Positions 10,495 through 21,859 of a stretch of DNA of 64,000 bases are shown here, piece after piece. The stretch covers positions 118,676,501 through 118,740,500 of the forward strand of contig NC_083685.1 of assembly GCF_033118175.1 (NCBI RefSeq), given 5' to 3'. This DNA comes from Dama dama (Eukaryota; Chordata; Mammalia; Artiodactyla; Cervidae). Position numbers and translations under genes: made by a program. Each line of letters opens with the position of its first letter. The first letter of the stretch is position 1. Below the pieces are notes generated by a model. It did not search any database and was not told the DNA's origin. It saw only the letters and a program-made list of their open reading frames with translations.

Positions 10495-12500
10495 TGCCTG
10501 AAGAACTATGGACGGGGGATTGCAATATTGTACAGGAGGCAGTGATCAAGACTACCCCCAAGAAAAAGAAACGCAAAAAGGCAAAATGGTTGTCTGAGGA
10601 GGCCTTACAAATAGCTGAGAAAAGAAGAGAAGCTAAAGGCAAAGGAGAAAAGGAAAGACATATCCATCTGAATGCAGAACAAGAAGAAAAGATAAGAAAG
10701 GCTTCCGAAGCGATCAATGCAAAGAAATAGAGGAAAACAACAGAATGGGAAAGACTAGAGATCTCTTCAAGAAAATTACAGATACCAAGGGAACATTTCA
10801 TGCAAAGTTGGGCACAATAAAGGACAGAAACAATATGGACCTAACAGAAGAAGATATTAAGAAGAGGTGGCAAGAAAACACAGAAGAACTATACAAAAAA
10901 GATCTTCATGACCCAGATAATCACAGTGGTGGGATCACTCACCTAGAGCCAGACATCCTGGAATGTGAAATCAAATGGGCCTTAGAAATATCACTACGAA
11001 CAAAGCTAGTGGAGGTGATGGAATTCCAGCTGAGCTATTTCAAATCCTGAAAGATGATGCTGTGAAAGTGATGCACTCAATATGCCAGCAAATTTGGAAA
11101 ACTCATCAGTGGCCACAGGACTGGAAAAGGTCAGTTTTCACTCCAGTCCCAAAGAAAGGCAATGCCAAAGAAAGTTCAAACTACCACACAATTGCACTCA
11201 TCTCACATGCTAGCAAAGTAATGCTCAAAATTCTCCAAGCAAGGCTTCAACAGTATGTGAACTGAGAACTTCCAGATGCTTAAGCTGGATTTAGAAAAAG
11301 CAGAGGAATCAGAGATCAAATTGCTAACATCCACTGGATCATAGAAAAAGCAAGAGAGTTCCAGAAAAAATCTACTTCTGCTTTATTGACTATGCCAAAG
11401 CCTTTGTGTGGATCATAATAAAATGTGGAAAATTCTTCAAGAGATGAGAATACCAGACCACCTTACCTGCCTCGTGAGAAATTTGTATGCAGGTTAAGAA
11501 GCAACAGTTAGAACCAGACCTGGAACAACAGACTGGTTCCAATTGGGAAAGGAGTACAGCCAAGGCTGTATATTGTCACTCTGTTTATTTAACTTATATG
11601 CAGAGTAGTACTTCATGCGAAATGCCGGGCTGGATGAAGCACAAGCTGGATCAGGACTGCCGGGAGAAGTATATATATATCTATATATGTATATATATAT
11701 GTGTGTGTGTGTGTATATATGTATATATTTACATATATAAAACCTCAGATATGCAGATGACACCACCCTTATGGCAAGAAAGTGAAGAGGAACTAAAGAG
11801 CCTCTTGATGAAGGTAAAAGAGGAGAGTGAAAAAGCTGGCTTAAAACTCAACATTCAAAAAACTAACATCATGGCATCCAGTCCCATCACTTCATGGCAA
11901 ATAGATGGGGAAACAATGGAAATAGTGACAGACTTTATTTTCTTAGGCTCCAAAATCACTGCAGATGGTGACTGCAGCCATGAAATAAAAGATGCCTGCT
12001 CCTTGGAAGAAAAGCTATGATCAACCTAGACAGAATATTAAGAAGCAGAGAGATTACATTGCGACAAATGTCCGTATGTAGTCAGAGCTATGGTTTTTCC
12101 AGTAGTCATGTATGGATATGAGAGTTGGACCATGGAGAAAGCTGAGTGCAGAAGAATTGATACTTTTGAACTGTGGTTTTGGGGAAGACTCTTGAGAGTC
12201 CCTTGGACTGCAAGGAGATCAAACCAGTTAGTCCTAAAGGAGATCAGTCCTGGATATTCATTGGAAAGACTGAATGCTTTGGCCATCTGATGTGAAGAAC
12301 TGACTCATTGAAAAAGACCCTGATGCTGGGCAAGACTGAAGGCAGGAGAAGGGGATGACAGAAGACAAGATGGTTGGATGGCATCACCGACTTGATGGAC
12401 GTGAGTTTGAGCAAGCTCTGGGAGTTGGTGATGGACAGGGAAGCCTGGCGTGCTGTAATCCATGGGGTCACAAAGAGTTGGACATGACTGAACAGAACTA
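10495..12500 (+). mobile_element. BovB (RTE) LINE, 5'-truncated, decayed reverse transcriptase
   Basis: About 2 kb of BovB ORF2. It starts at PEELWTG with a lysine-rich stretch, passes the linker (TRDLFKKI, WALE), the reverse-transcriptase palm (VPKKGNA near 11148, IALISHASKVMLKIL near 11190, then the YADD box at 11750-11761) and the C-terminal region, and ends with the 3' UTR and ctgaacagaacta. The apurinic-like endonuclease part is absent. Stops and frameshifts occur, for example a stop after QQYVN near 11263 and a one-base insertion after the YADD region. A TA/TG microsatellite at 11670-11739 lies just before the YADD box. Non-coding today. Confidence 0.92.
11670..11739. repeat. (TA)n(TG)n compound microsatellite within BovB
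   Basis: Alternating TA and TG units replacing the segment that in other BovB copies reads gggagaaatatcaataacctc. It keeps an open frame by chance (repeating Tyr-Ile and Cys-Val), which inflates a spurious 177-codon ORF. Confidence 0.95.
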
Positions 12501-12600
12501 AATAAGATCATGGTTGTAACAGGTTAGCAGGATGCTAGGTTCATGCTCAGTAAATATTCCTGAGACTATCCACAGAACTATCATCATCATCACTAGCCAT

Positions 12601-12919
12601 TATCCACATGACTCACCTCACGATGAAGAAGGTGACAACGATTACTATTACCACTATGACCATCTGTTCTTGAAGAAGTTACTTCCTGGTTGGGGTCTGC
12701 GGGTTAACCCTCCACTCTCTTTGCCTTCCTTTTGCTGGGCAAAGGGTCATCAAAGAGTTGCTCTGTTCCACCTGTACTTTGCAGCCGGGCCATTAGGTGG
12801 GGCCCTCTCATCACCCCCCAAGTCAGCAAGTGGCTCTGATTCTAGATTTTGGAGCCTGAGGAAACAGTTGAGAGGACTACTGAATTCTGTGATTATTGCT
12901 TAGATTGGCCAAAGGAACC
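12601..12919. other. Intron, no recognised element
   Basis: Unassigned stretch between the MIR 3' end and the next Bov-tA. Confidence 0.4.
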
Positions 12920-13168
12920 CACTGGCTCTGGTGGCTCAGACAGTAAAGAATCAGCCTGCAATATGGGAGACCTGGGTTCAGTCCCTGAGATGGGAAGATC
13001 CCCTGCAATATGGGAGACCTGGGTTCAGTCCCTGAGATGGGAAGATGGCAACCCACTCTGGTATTCTTGCCTGGAGAAACCCCATGGACAGAGGAGCCTG
13101 GCGGGCTACAGTCCACGGGGTCGCAAAGAGTCAGACACGGCTTAGCGACTAAGCACAGCACAGCACAG
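12920..13168 (+). mobile_element. Bov-tA SINE with an internal tandem duplication
   Basis: tRNA-like head (ctggtggctcagacagtaaag), BovA body (aacccactctggtattcttg to aagagtcagacacggctta) and an agcacagcacagcacag tail. A 45-bp segment is exactly repeated at 12955-12999 and 13002-13046 (period 47). It includes gggttcagtcc, so the promoter B-box region is present twice. The start of the BovA body (ggagaaggaa) is lost in the second copy. Confidence 0.92.
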
Positions 13169-13539
13169 GGTCTGCCACCCAGCACACACCACAGTCCCTG
13201 TGGGTTAGCACATGTCTGTAATAAGCTGGATCACCAGCCTGAAGTACAAGAGATGTGCTCCCTCAGGATACAGAGCTCAGTACTGAAGAGACACTGTATT
13301 CAGAATTGCTAATATAGCCACTTTCAGAAGATGCTTGAGAGAAAAGTCAAAAGCACATTTAAATTTCTAGAGATTATAGTGGTCACTTGTAGAATGACTG
13401 GTGCTTTGTGTGTGGGGGGTCCCCTCCTCCTTTCTAGCCTCATGCTTTCTAGCCACATGGTCAGGCTGACCGGTGTTAGTTACAGACCACTGATCTGAAC
13501 ACTCCAGGCCCCTCACGTCAGAGAACATCGTGGACCACA
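13169..13539. other. Intron, no recognised element
   Basis: Nothing recognised apart from a short G-run near 13415. Confidence 0.4.
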
Positions 13540-14430
13540 TTCCAGGTTCTGCTTTACCCCCAACTCATGCCCACATCTCTGATCTCAGGGTCCACTTGGA
13601 CAACACATGCAACACCACAGGCTCAGCCTCCTAATTCCTCTTCCACTTCTCCTCCAATCACCTTTACCTCTGTTTGATCTCCTCCCCCACTTCCTCTCCC
13701 TCCCCAAGTCCTACTCTGGTCTAGAATCTTCTGGAATTAGTCCACTTCTGAAATCTGAAAACTCTAGGTACTGCTTTCTTAACCTCAGACTCAATCTTCT
13801 CATTCCCGGGACCCTTCCTTCTTGACCTGGTTTAGTTCTCTGATCCCCGAGAGCCTCCACTGGACTCACTGCTCACAATGACCTTCATTTTCTCACTCCA
13901 CTTTTCCATACCCTGCTGAACCCTCCCTGAAAGCAAACCTTGAGTCAATGTCACCATTTCCTCTGCCCTGACATGCAGGCTACAAAGCACAGCTGGGAAA
14001 ATAACACCAAGACTCAGGCTGGTGGCACAACTTACTCAGAATGTCCCACATCACCAGACTGCCAAACTTTCAGTGATCCTTTTTCTCTTCTGGAGGTGGT
14101 TCCTTTATCCATTTCCCTTTCAGGTTATCTTTGACCTTCATCCTCTTCCCTAAGTCCTTTTCCCTGTCTCCTTCCCTTTCAGGAGATAACCTTTCTTCTC
14201 ACATTACTGGTATCTGGAGGCCATCAAGTGTGAGGCCAGCGACTTTCCCTTCCCTGTAGACAAAGCCTTACCTGCCCTTTACCTGCCCTGCTCTCTGCCC
14301 TCTGGTTTTCATTTTCTTTTTAGGGGCTCATGAAGACCATTCACCCTCTGACTTCTGGGAACGGCCCTTCCTCTTCTACTTCTAAACTCTTATTCACCTT
14401 CTGGCTCCTTCCTCTCAGTATTTCACAGTC
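13540..14430 (+). mobile_element. Probable L2 LINE relic (5' to middle part)
   Basis: Strongly C/T-rich plus strand with the texture of L2 ORF2 upstream sequence (cctcctccaatcacc, cagctgggaaaataacacc, ttctggctccttcctctc). Divergence is high and I could not align it continuously. It may belong to the same element as 16330-17450. Confidence 0.4.
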
Positions 14431-14714
14431 AAGAGTTAATTTATAATATTTTATCAATATTGTTCTCCACAGTGATTGTACTGTTAGCTATTTAATCTTC
14501 AGAACTCTTTTATGTTTCTATGCTATAAACTAGGTTGCATTCCTAAATACCATCTTCCAATTTATACTAATTATGTCTTTAGTTGTGTCTAGAGTTTATG
14601 TGAGACTATGGAGTCTTTCATTTCAGTATTGAGTTCCTAAATTTCCAATTGCTTCTTTTTCAAATCTTCATTTCTTTTTTGTAAGTTTTGCTTCTTAATT
14701 TCTCTTTTATTTTT
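14431..14714. other. A/T-rich intron
   Basis: Low-complexity A/T-rich text between the L2-like part and the CHR SINE. It might be an old L1, but no landmark is certain. Confidence 0.35.
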
Positions 14715-14833
14715 CTTGTTTTTGGCCACAACATGGATTGTTTGTGGGATCTTAGTTCCCCAACCAGGGGCTGAACCCAGGCCCTCGGCAGTGAATGCAG
14801 AGTTCTAACCACTGAACTGCCAGGGAATTCCCT
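14715..14833 (-). mobile_element. CHR-1-type tRNA SINE
   Basis: Minus-strand reading: gggaattccctggcagttcagtggttagaa, then ctgggttcagcccctggttgggg, aagatcccacaaacaatcc and a poly(A)-like tail. A- and B-box positions are clear. Confidence 0.85.
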
Positions 14834-14849
14834 CATCCTTTTAAAATGG

Positions 14850-15397
14850 ACATTCAGTTCAGTTCAGTCACTCAGTCGTGTCCGACTCTTTGTGACCCCA
14901 TGAATTGCGGCACACCAGGCCTCCCTGTCCATTACCAACTCCCGGAGTCCACCCAAACCCATGTCCATTGAGTTGGTGATGCCACCCAACCATCTCATCC
15001 TCTGTCGTCCCCTTCTCCTCCTGCCCTCAATCTTTCTCAGCATCACAGTCTTTTTAAATGAGTCAGCTCTTTGCATCAGGTGGCCAAAGTGTTGGTGTTT
15101 CAGCTTCAACATCAGTTCTAATGAACACCCGGGACTGATCTCCTTTAGGATGGACTGGTTGGATCTCCTTGCAGTCCAAGGGACTCTCAAGAGTCTTCTC
15201 CAACACCACAGTTCAAAAGCATCAATTCTTCAGTGCTCAGCTTTCTTTATAGTCCAACTCTCATATCCATACATGACCAATGGAAAAACCATTGACTTGA
15301 CTAGATGGACCTTTGTTGACAAAGTAATGTTTCTGCTTTTTAATATGCTGTCTAGGTTGGTCATAACTTTCCTTCCAAGGAGTAAGTGTCTTTAATT
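14850..15397 (-). mobile_element. BovB LINE 3' portion
   Basis: Antisense BovB: cagttcagttcagtcactcag at the element 3' end, caccaggcctccctgtccat, ggtggccaaagtgttgg, ttggatctccttgcagtcc, gtccaactctcatatcc, and tatgctgtctaggttggtcat, breaking off near ggagtaagtgtctttaattc. A 108-codon minus-strand frame (14864-15190) is the RT C-terminal remnant with RMRWLGGITNSMDM. Confidence 0.93.
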
Positions 15398-15514
15398 CCT
15401 TATTTTCTTCTTTGAGCAGCTCAAACATATTATTTTAATCAGAGTCATCTAAAAAGTTTTATAATTTGCACTCAATTCATGTTTTGATTATTGATTATAG
15501 TGGCTATCTTCCTT

Positions 15515-15712
15515 TTTTAAAAAAATATAGGTGCATATTTCTTAAAAGAAAATTTATTTGGCTGCACTGGGTCTTCATTGAGGCATGTGGGATCTTGGAG
15601 TCTTTAATTGTATTAATAACATGCAGGATCTGGTTCCTTGAAGAGGGACTGAATCTGAGCCGCCAGCATTAGGATCCCAGAGTATTAGCCATTGGACCAA
15701 CAGGGAAGTCTC
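15515..15712 (-). mobile_element. CHR-type SINE, diverged
   Basis: Antisense SINE reading tttggctgcactgggtcttc at the tail and attggaccaacagggaagtc at the head. A 14-bp target-site duplication tggctatcttcctt (15501-15514) / tggctatctttctt (15713-15726) has one mismatch. Confidence 0.8.
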
Positions 15713-16329
15713 TGGCTATCTTTCTTAACAGTTTGTTTGGGGGTCTTTTGGAATGGGAAGCTTCTTTTCTTCTTCTTCTTCTTTTTTTTATTGGTTGGTG
15801 CTATCTTTCTCCATCTCCAACTCATCTCCCACTCTTCACATCAGTTGTTAGGTTTTACCATTGCGTTCCAAGAGCAAAACCAGTACTTTTAAGCTGTGGC
15901 CCAGGAAGCAAACATAGAAAATGCTTTCAGCCTCCCTTTTACCAAGAGAGATGCTTTCAGCCTCTTCAAACACTGAATCTGGCTCTCATCCCTTGTTTGT
16001 ATGAAGCACTTTTCATCCCACTGTTTTATAAGACCCACAAACACCTGCCCCCAGACTCACAGTCCAGTCACTCCATGCATTCCAACCCTCCTGAATCTCT
16101 GTCCTGTTTTCATGACTCTAGCTATATCATTTTGGTTTTCTTTTTTAAAAAATTTATTTGTTATTCCTAAGTGTTTAGAACAGAGGAGAGGCATTTGAAC
16201 ATGAACATGACTTTCCACCAAGATGGGAAGTCTTCCATAGGCTTCTCCCCTCAATCCTGAGTCTCATTCTGATTCAATTTCTTTTCTTTCCAGAGCCAAC
16301 CATTTCAGAATTCCTCTCTGGTACAACAC
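15713..16329. other. Pyrimidine-rich intron, possibly L2
   Basis: Has a CTT-rich run near 15760-15790 followed by C/T-rich text compatible with diverged L2. No firm landmark was found. Confidence 0.3.
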
Positions 16330-16745
16330 AAGCTGGGTTCCGCTGCTACCATTTCACTCGTTTTCATAAAGGTCACTAATGACCGTCTTATTTCTCAATC
16401 TCAAAGGACCTTTAAATTCTATCTTCCTGAACTCTGCTGCTACTATCATTGATGACACTTTCTTTCTTGACTCTCTCTTTCCTGGGCCTTTGTGACTTCC
16501 TGGCATCCCAATTCTCCTCCTACATCTCAGGGACTCCTCTTCTTACCCATCTTTATGGGATGCTCTTCCACTTCCTTCCCCTTAAATGTCAATACTCCCA
16601 CAAGCTCCATCCTTACCCCTCACATATCCTTTGGGTGATATTCTCTATTTCTGCGGTTTTGAACTACCTTTGCTTTATGACTTTCAAATCTATATCTCTA
16701 GGTCTCAGCTTTGGATTTATAGATTCAATTTCTTTTTCTGTAATA

Positions 16746-16776
<31 letters not shown>

Positions 16777-17450
16777 GGCTGTTCTGGGTCTTCGTTGCTG
16801 CCCTTGGGCTTTCTCTAGTTGTGGTGAGCGGGGGCTACTCTCTAGTTGCAGTGCTCGGGCTTCTGATTGGGTGGCTTCACTTGCTGGGGAGCATAGGCTC
16901 TAGGCATGTGGGCTTCAGGAGCTGTAGCACATGGGCTCAGTAAATGCAGCTCTTGGGCTTAGTTGCCCCAAAGCATGTGGAATCTTCCCAAACCAGGGAT
17001 TGAACCTATGTCCCCTACACATTGGCAGGCAGACTCCTAACCACTGAACCATCAGGGAAGTCCTAGGTCCAATTTCTTACCACCTATTTTCACTAAATTT
17101 TCCATAAGCACTTTAGACTCAACTGGACCAAAACTGAACTCACCAACCTCTCCCAAACCACTTAAAACAATTCCTTGTCTTCGCTGGCAACACCACTGAT
17201 TCATGACAAAACCTTGAATCATGCCAGACCCCAGAGCCAGCTGTCCCCAACCCATTCCCAAACCCAGTTAGGCACTGATGTTTCTCCCTCTTCCTAATTA
17301 ATCCTCTTCTATTTCTTCTGTCAGTGCTTTAAATTTTGGGCTGCAGTCTCTCTCATCTGATCTATGGCAAATCTCCTGTTTTCTCAACTAGTCCCCCTGG
17401 CATGACAATCCTGCCTTTCTTTTCAGTCTCATCCTCCACCCTGTGTTCTC
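16330..17450 (+). mobile_element. L2 LINE relic split by CHR-2
   Basis: Good correspondence with L2: aaggtcactaatgaccg, actctgctgctactatcattgatga, tcttgactctctctttcctgggc, tctcctcctacatctcaggg, atctatatctctaggtctc. After the SINE come gactcaactggaccaaaactgaactc and later ctcatcctccaccctgtg. The reading matches the RT C-terminal to 3' region of the CR1/L2 family. No intact frame. Confidence 0.75.
16735..17069 (-). mobile_element. CHR-2 SINE inside L2
   Basis: Antisense CHR-2: ggctgttctgggtcttcgttg, gagcataggctctaggcatg, gcatgtggaatcttcccaaacc, aaccactgaaccatcagggaag. The A-tail has become a (TA)n(T)n run at 16742-16776. A 9-bp duplication caatttctt lies at 16726-16734 and 17070-17078. Confidence 0.88.
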
Positions 17451-20004
17451 TGGAGCACCTATCACATCACGCTGCTATGACAGTATTTGTCTCCCCAAAC
17501 TGACAACTCCTGGTACAAAACAGATGCGTGATCAATGTTTCTTGTATGATGAATTAATGTGCTATTGAGATCATCCTCTCCTTTGAATGCAACATAAAGG
17601 TCGTCTTGGGTTCCTGCTGGGAGGTTACGACAAAAGGATGGAGGAAGAGAATTGGTATTTACTAAACATCTATTACCTGGAGGAACTGGGATAGGTAGAT
17701 TATATCAAGTATTTGGTTCAGAACATTCATTATCTTTCTTAAAACTGATCCAAGGGAATAAGGAAAAGCCAAGCGCAAGAATCTTTAAAACGTAAGAATT
17801 TACTAGACCTCTAGGGAATAAGGAACATCCAAGGGAACAGTCTTTAAACCAGAAGACTACCATCCTTGTCAGTTTAGAATAATGACAGGGAACAACAAGA
17901 GTAAATCCAGATCTGTTGAAAACAGCCACAGCTCCTCTGTCTCTCAAGGTTGTTGCTTATTGTCCTTGAGACTCTGTAGTACTCTTCAAGTTCATTACCC
18001 CAGCTGTGCAGTGGGAAAAACCTGTTGAAGTCTCTGAATGTTTTGACCCAAGAATCACTTTTTGACTTTGTCCAGTGTTACTCAACAACCGTTATCTGTA
18101 GGGCAATGGTTTGGTACAAGATAAAGCAAACAGTTGGAAATGTGCTTTACGTTGGACATTCCTTTTTGTACACTGAGTAACGATACGTGTCACCCGTTGT
18201 ACATTCTGTTCCTCAGCACCCCAGGGTGCAAACTCACGAAGTGGGTACTAGAAGGCTGTCTTCAGGGCAGCTAGAGAACAAATCGGGCATAAAAACATAA
18301 CTCTGAAAAATCTATACCCAAAAGGAGTCACTAATTAATTATTATCCTTAATTGAATGAGAGAATATTTTTTCCCAATAGTAAGATTTTTTGAATGTTAG
18401 AAACTTTAGAAACAAGAAGCAATGGAATGATATGAACTCTTAGCCAAAACAGAATATTAAAGTTATCCTAGATATCACATGAAACTACTTTTTTTTTTTT
18501 TTTTAAGAAAAGCAGTGTTGTCTATTTCAAACTGTTACAAAAAGTCTCAACAAAAGCTCCATGTGTGCAACTGGTGTAGCTGGTTTAACATCATCTATTT
18601 CAAGAGACCCAGATGGTTCTAAGCAAATTTAGCTGGGTGCTGAAAACAAGGCCCATAGATCAAAATTAAGTTACTAGAAAAATCAATCTTTTCCATGTCC
18701 TTCATTGCTGAGGTCCTGCCCTAATATGTTTTATATTTCATTTCAATATTTCACTCTGGTTTTGACATGCCAACCAAGGTGAAGTTGAGTTAATAACAAA
18801 CTCAAACTCATGACAGATTTCTGATTTCCTCTGAACTTAGGTATACCTGAGTGGTAATAAAAGATTTCAGCACCAAAAAGTCAACTATTTGGTTCTACTC
18901 CTGAGTATCTACCCCATGATGTGGCATTTAGTTGATGCTTTTCAACATCTATTTATTAATAATCTGATGGGCATAGCCAAAGAAGATTAAAATTACTCCA
19001 TTTAATGGTCTGCATATCCCAAAGGTATTTATGACTGTCTCCTTTAAGGGCTGGAAATAAGAGGAAAAATTTTCAGATGTAGCTCCATGAAATTTTTATT
19101 TACTAAGTTTATGTCCCAAATGGCTATAAAGCCTGATGGACTATAAACAAGTCTTCAATAGGTATTAGTGGGGAAATGTGACTTAAATTTAATTTAACAG
19201 CTTAGTATTGTTCAGACAGAAGTACTATCAGTCTCAGAAGAGCAAGTATAGAATTTTCTGGGCAACAGCTGACACACTGCTTGATTCAAATACAGAGTCT
19301 GTGTACAAGTAGAGGAGCAGATGGAAGCAATGCTTTTGCCACAGCAAAAAGAAAAAATTGCTTTGAAATCATGTCCATTGGAAATCATTAACTTCTTTTC
19401 TATAAGGTCAGCTTGTATCATCATCTCCTTGTGACACTTTTTTTCCCTAAAGACTAAAATACTAGTGGAGACTTAGTTCTAGAAGGTATTTATCAGATAG
19501 ATGACATCCAGGGATTTTAGAGAGAAATCTATTTTATAAAGATGATGGCTCTGAACCTAAAAGTGGGAAGGTTCAAGTCCTTCTTTTTTGGACCTCTATC
19601 AAGTCCTTTGTATCATGAGGAAGCAGATCGGTGCCCTGGAAAAAGTTAACAACCAACCTTCCAGGCCTGGATGACTGAAGAGCTTATTTATTCAATGACT
19701 TTTCTTTGGCAGAATCTGGTACTGTGTTCACACTTTACATGCAAACACTCTTCATGGCTTAACTTCGCTATCCAGACATCTCAACATCCTGTGCAAGAGG
19801 AGGTCTCACACAGAATTCATTGATTCTAAGACACAACCAATTATACTTCCAAAAAAGAAAACCGCTGCCGCTGATCATTGTATGATGCCATTGACTATTA
19901 CACGTTTCATTTTTAGAGTTGCTAAAGCATGAAAAATAATGGCCATCTCGAACTTGATGAAATATGGAAATATCAGTTAACAATAACACATTGAGTAGGA
20001 CTGG
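17451..20004. other. Repeat-poor intron, about 2.5 kb
   Basis: No clear transposon apart from a possible short MIR-like scrap near 17655-17720 (attggtatttactaaacatc). A T-run lies at 18489-18504. Of average to A/T-rich composition, without coding signal. Confidence 0.45.
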
Positions 20005-20220
20005 GTGGACTAAAGCACTGTTCTGAGTGCTTCTGAAGATTAATACATTCAATCTTCACAAGTACCCAATGAGTAGGGACTATTTTTATATCCATTTACA
20101 GGGGCACAAAGAGCTGAGGAACATGCTGATCTAGCTGCTAAGTGGCTGACCCAGGAATCAAATCCAACTAGTCTGACTCCAGTGCCTGCAGCCTTCGTCT
20201 CTTCACCATTTTGCCTCTAT
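20005..20220 (-). mobile_element. MIR-type SINE
   Basis: Antisense MIR: attcaatcttcacaagtaccc, gactatttttatatccatttacagg for the core, gcacaaagagctgagg, agctgctaagtggctgacccagg, aatcaaatccaa. Confidence 0.75.
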
Positions 20221-21204
20221 CCTGATGGAAACATTGATGACCACCGTGAAACAACAGGACGGGTGGCGGTCACCTCTTGGGGCCAAGATGTGCCCATTAG
20301 GACTCCTTTAGGTGAGTGAGCGCCAAGGAAGGATGGGTTCTGAAACCAGACCTTCCAGGCAGGAGGCCAATTGGTGGAGGGTCCAGAGCTCCAGCCAGTG
20401 ACGGCCCCTCCAAAGTAAACTCAAAAGCTCCCAGAAACATGTGACTTCCCAACTTATGTCTGAGGATGCCCCATTCCTGGATGATGGAAAAGGAGTAGAA
20501 ACTACAGGCTTTGGAAACGAGAACTTAGCACCTTCCTTCCAAAAGAACTCCCCTGACTAACCTCCCCACTTGCAGATCTTGCACTTGCAAGCGTCTAACT
20601 CTTAAGTGGTCTCCACAAAGCATAATCAAAGTTAAAGAGAAGAAAAGAACGACTGTTACGGAGTATTTGACATGCACCATCTCAATGAATTCTCCCAGTC
20701 ATCCACTGAATGGGCACTGTTCTCCTTTTCACTGTCGGGAGGGAGTTCAGAACAATGAAGTCCTATTATCATTGAATTCCCAAGTTCTGCTTTGGACCCT
20801 GTTTGGTCTGAGGCTGGTGAGTCCTCTGAATCTAGTACATCATCCTGCTAAATGAGCCTAGCCAGCTGCAAGCTTTTGGCAGGTTCCTAAAGTGTCCTCA
20901 TTCAAATGGCTCCAAGATCCAAAGGTTGTTGGTCACCCTCTGTTGTGAGCAATCCATTCTCTGAGATACCAAAACTGGGCTCAACAAATGTCAACACAAA
21001 ACTCTAGGTAAATAAATTGGAAAGCTGTGCCTTTTTTTTTTTTTAAGTGAAGTACACAGTTTTCCCACAGTAATTACGTATCTTATGAGGGGCGAAGAAA
21101 AGCCAAACATTTAGGAAACAATTGCAAAGTGACGTGAACTGAGGATGGATTACAAAAAAGAGAAGAGGTTTGAGTCTCATAGAATAGAAGAGTTGGATGA
21201 TATT
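20221..21204. other. Intron, no recognised element
   Basis: Unassigned. Contains a T-run near 21032-21044. Confidence 0.4.
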
Positions 21205-21305
21205 CTATGATAAACCATAATGTAAAAGAATATGAAAAAGAATATACATGTATATGGATAACTGAATCAACTTGTACAGCAGAAATTAACACAACACTGT
21301 AAATG
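21205..21305 (+). mobile_element. L1 3'-end fragment
   Basis: Shows gataaaccataatgtaaaagaatatg, aaaaagaatatacatgtatatgg, ataactgaatcaac and cagaaattaacacaacactgtaaatg, the terminal L1 3' UTR landmarks of artiodactyls. Confidence 0.75.
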
Positions 21306-21859
21306 TATCCTGGGCTCTAACCCTTTGGAGGGTTGTGCACTTAGAAATCTAGTCTGAATTATGTCCATTTGCCATTTCAAAACTTCACAACACAACCCAG
21401 AGTGTGAAATTACAAGAGAGAAATGAGGGATTCTGCAATTCAAAAAGTCTCCTCTTTATAAACATCTTTTGGGTGAATGGACTCAGTGCTGATGCTGACA
21501 TGTTGACAATGTTTATGACTAGGCTAATTATTTTGCTATTTCACTAATGAAATCGGGACACTACCAAAAAACAGAGAGAAGACTGAAAGCTTCTGCTTCG
21601 TGATTACAAAAAACAACAACACAATTCATTGTGTAACTCTGAAGTAAGTTATTTGACATCTCATTGCAACATGTGAATAGTTTCTTAATTTCATAAGACG
21701 TTTTTAAAGAAGGAAAAACATACACACATAAATATCTTTTTTGGCTGAACCATACGAGAGTTAGAGTATATTGCGTGGTAGTTCATTCCTAAATATGTCA
21801 GCAGGCATCTCCTAAAAACAAGGAGATTCTCCTACACACCTGCAATATAATGATCACAG
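21306..21859. other. Intron, no recognised element
   Basis: Nothing recognised. Confidence 0.4.

Larger units (their letters stand above)
10082..12600 (+). mobile_element. MIR SINE split by a 2.3-kb retroelement insertion
   Basis: The 5' MIR part (10082-10217) shows tctgacacttgctagtt, ctcagctgtaaaacggggat and aggatttaataagatcat. The 3' part (12512-about 12600) continues with gatgctaggttcatgctc, agtaaatattcc and an atcatcatcatc end. The two halves abut the 11-bp duplication aataagatcat at 10218-10228 and 12501-12511. Confidence 0.75.

Noticed and set aside
11487..12020. 177-codon plus-strand ORF.
   Set aside because: It is BovB text with a translated microsatellite and a frame that misreads the YADD region; not a gene.
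16449..16943. 164-codon plus-strand ORF.
   Set aside because: It runs from an L2 relic through a TA/T tract into an antisense CHR-2; chance openness.
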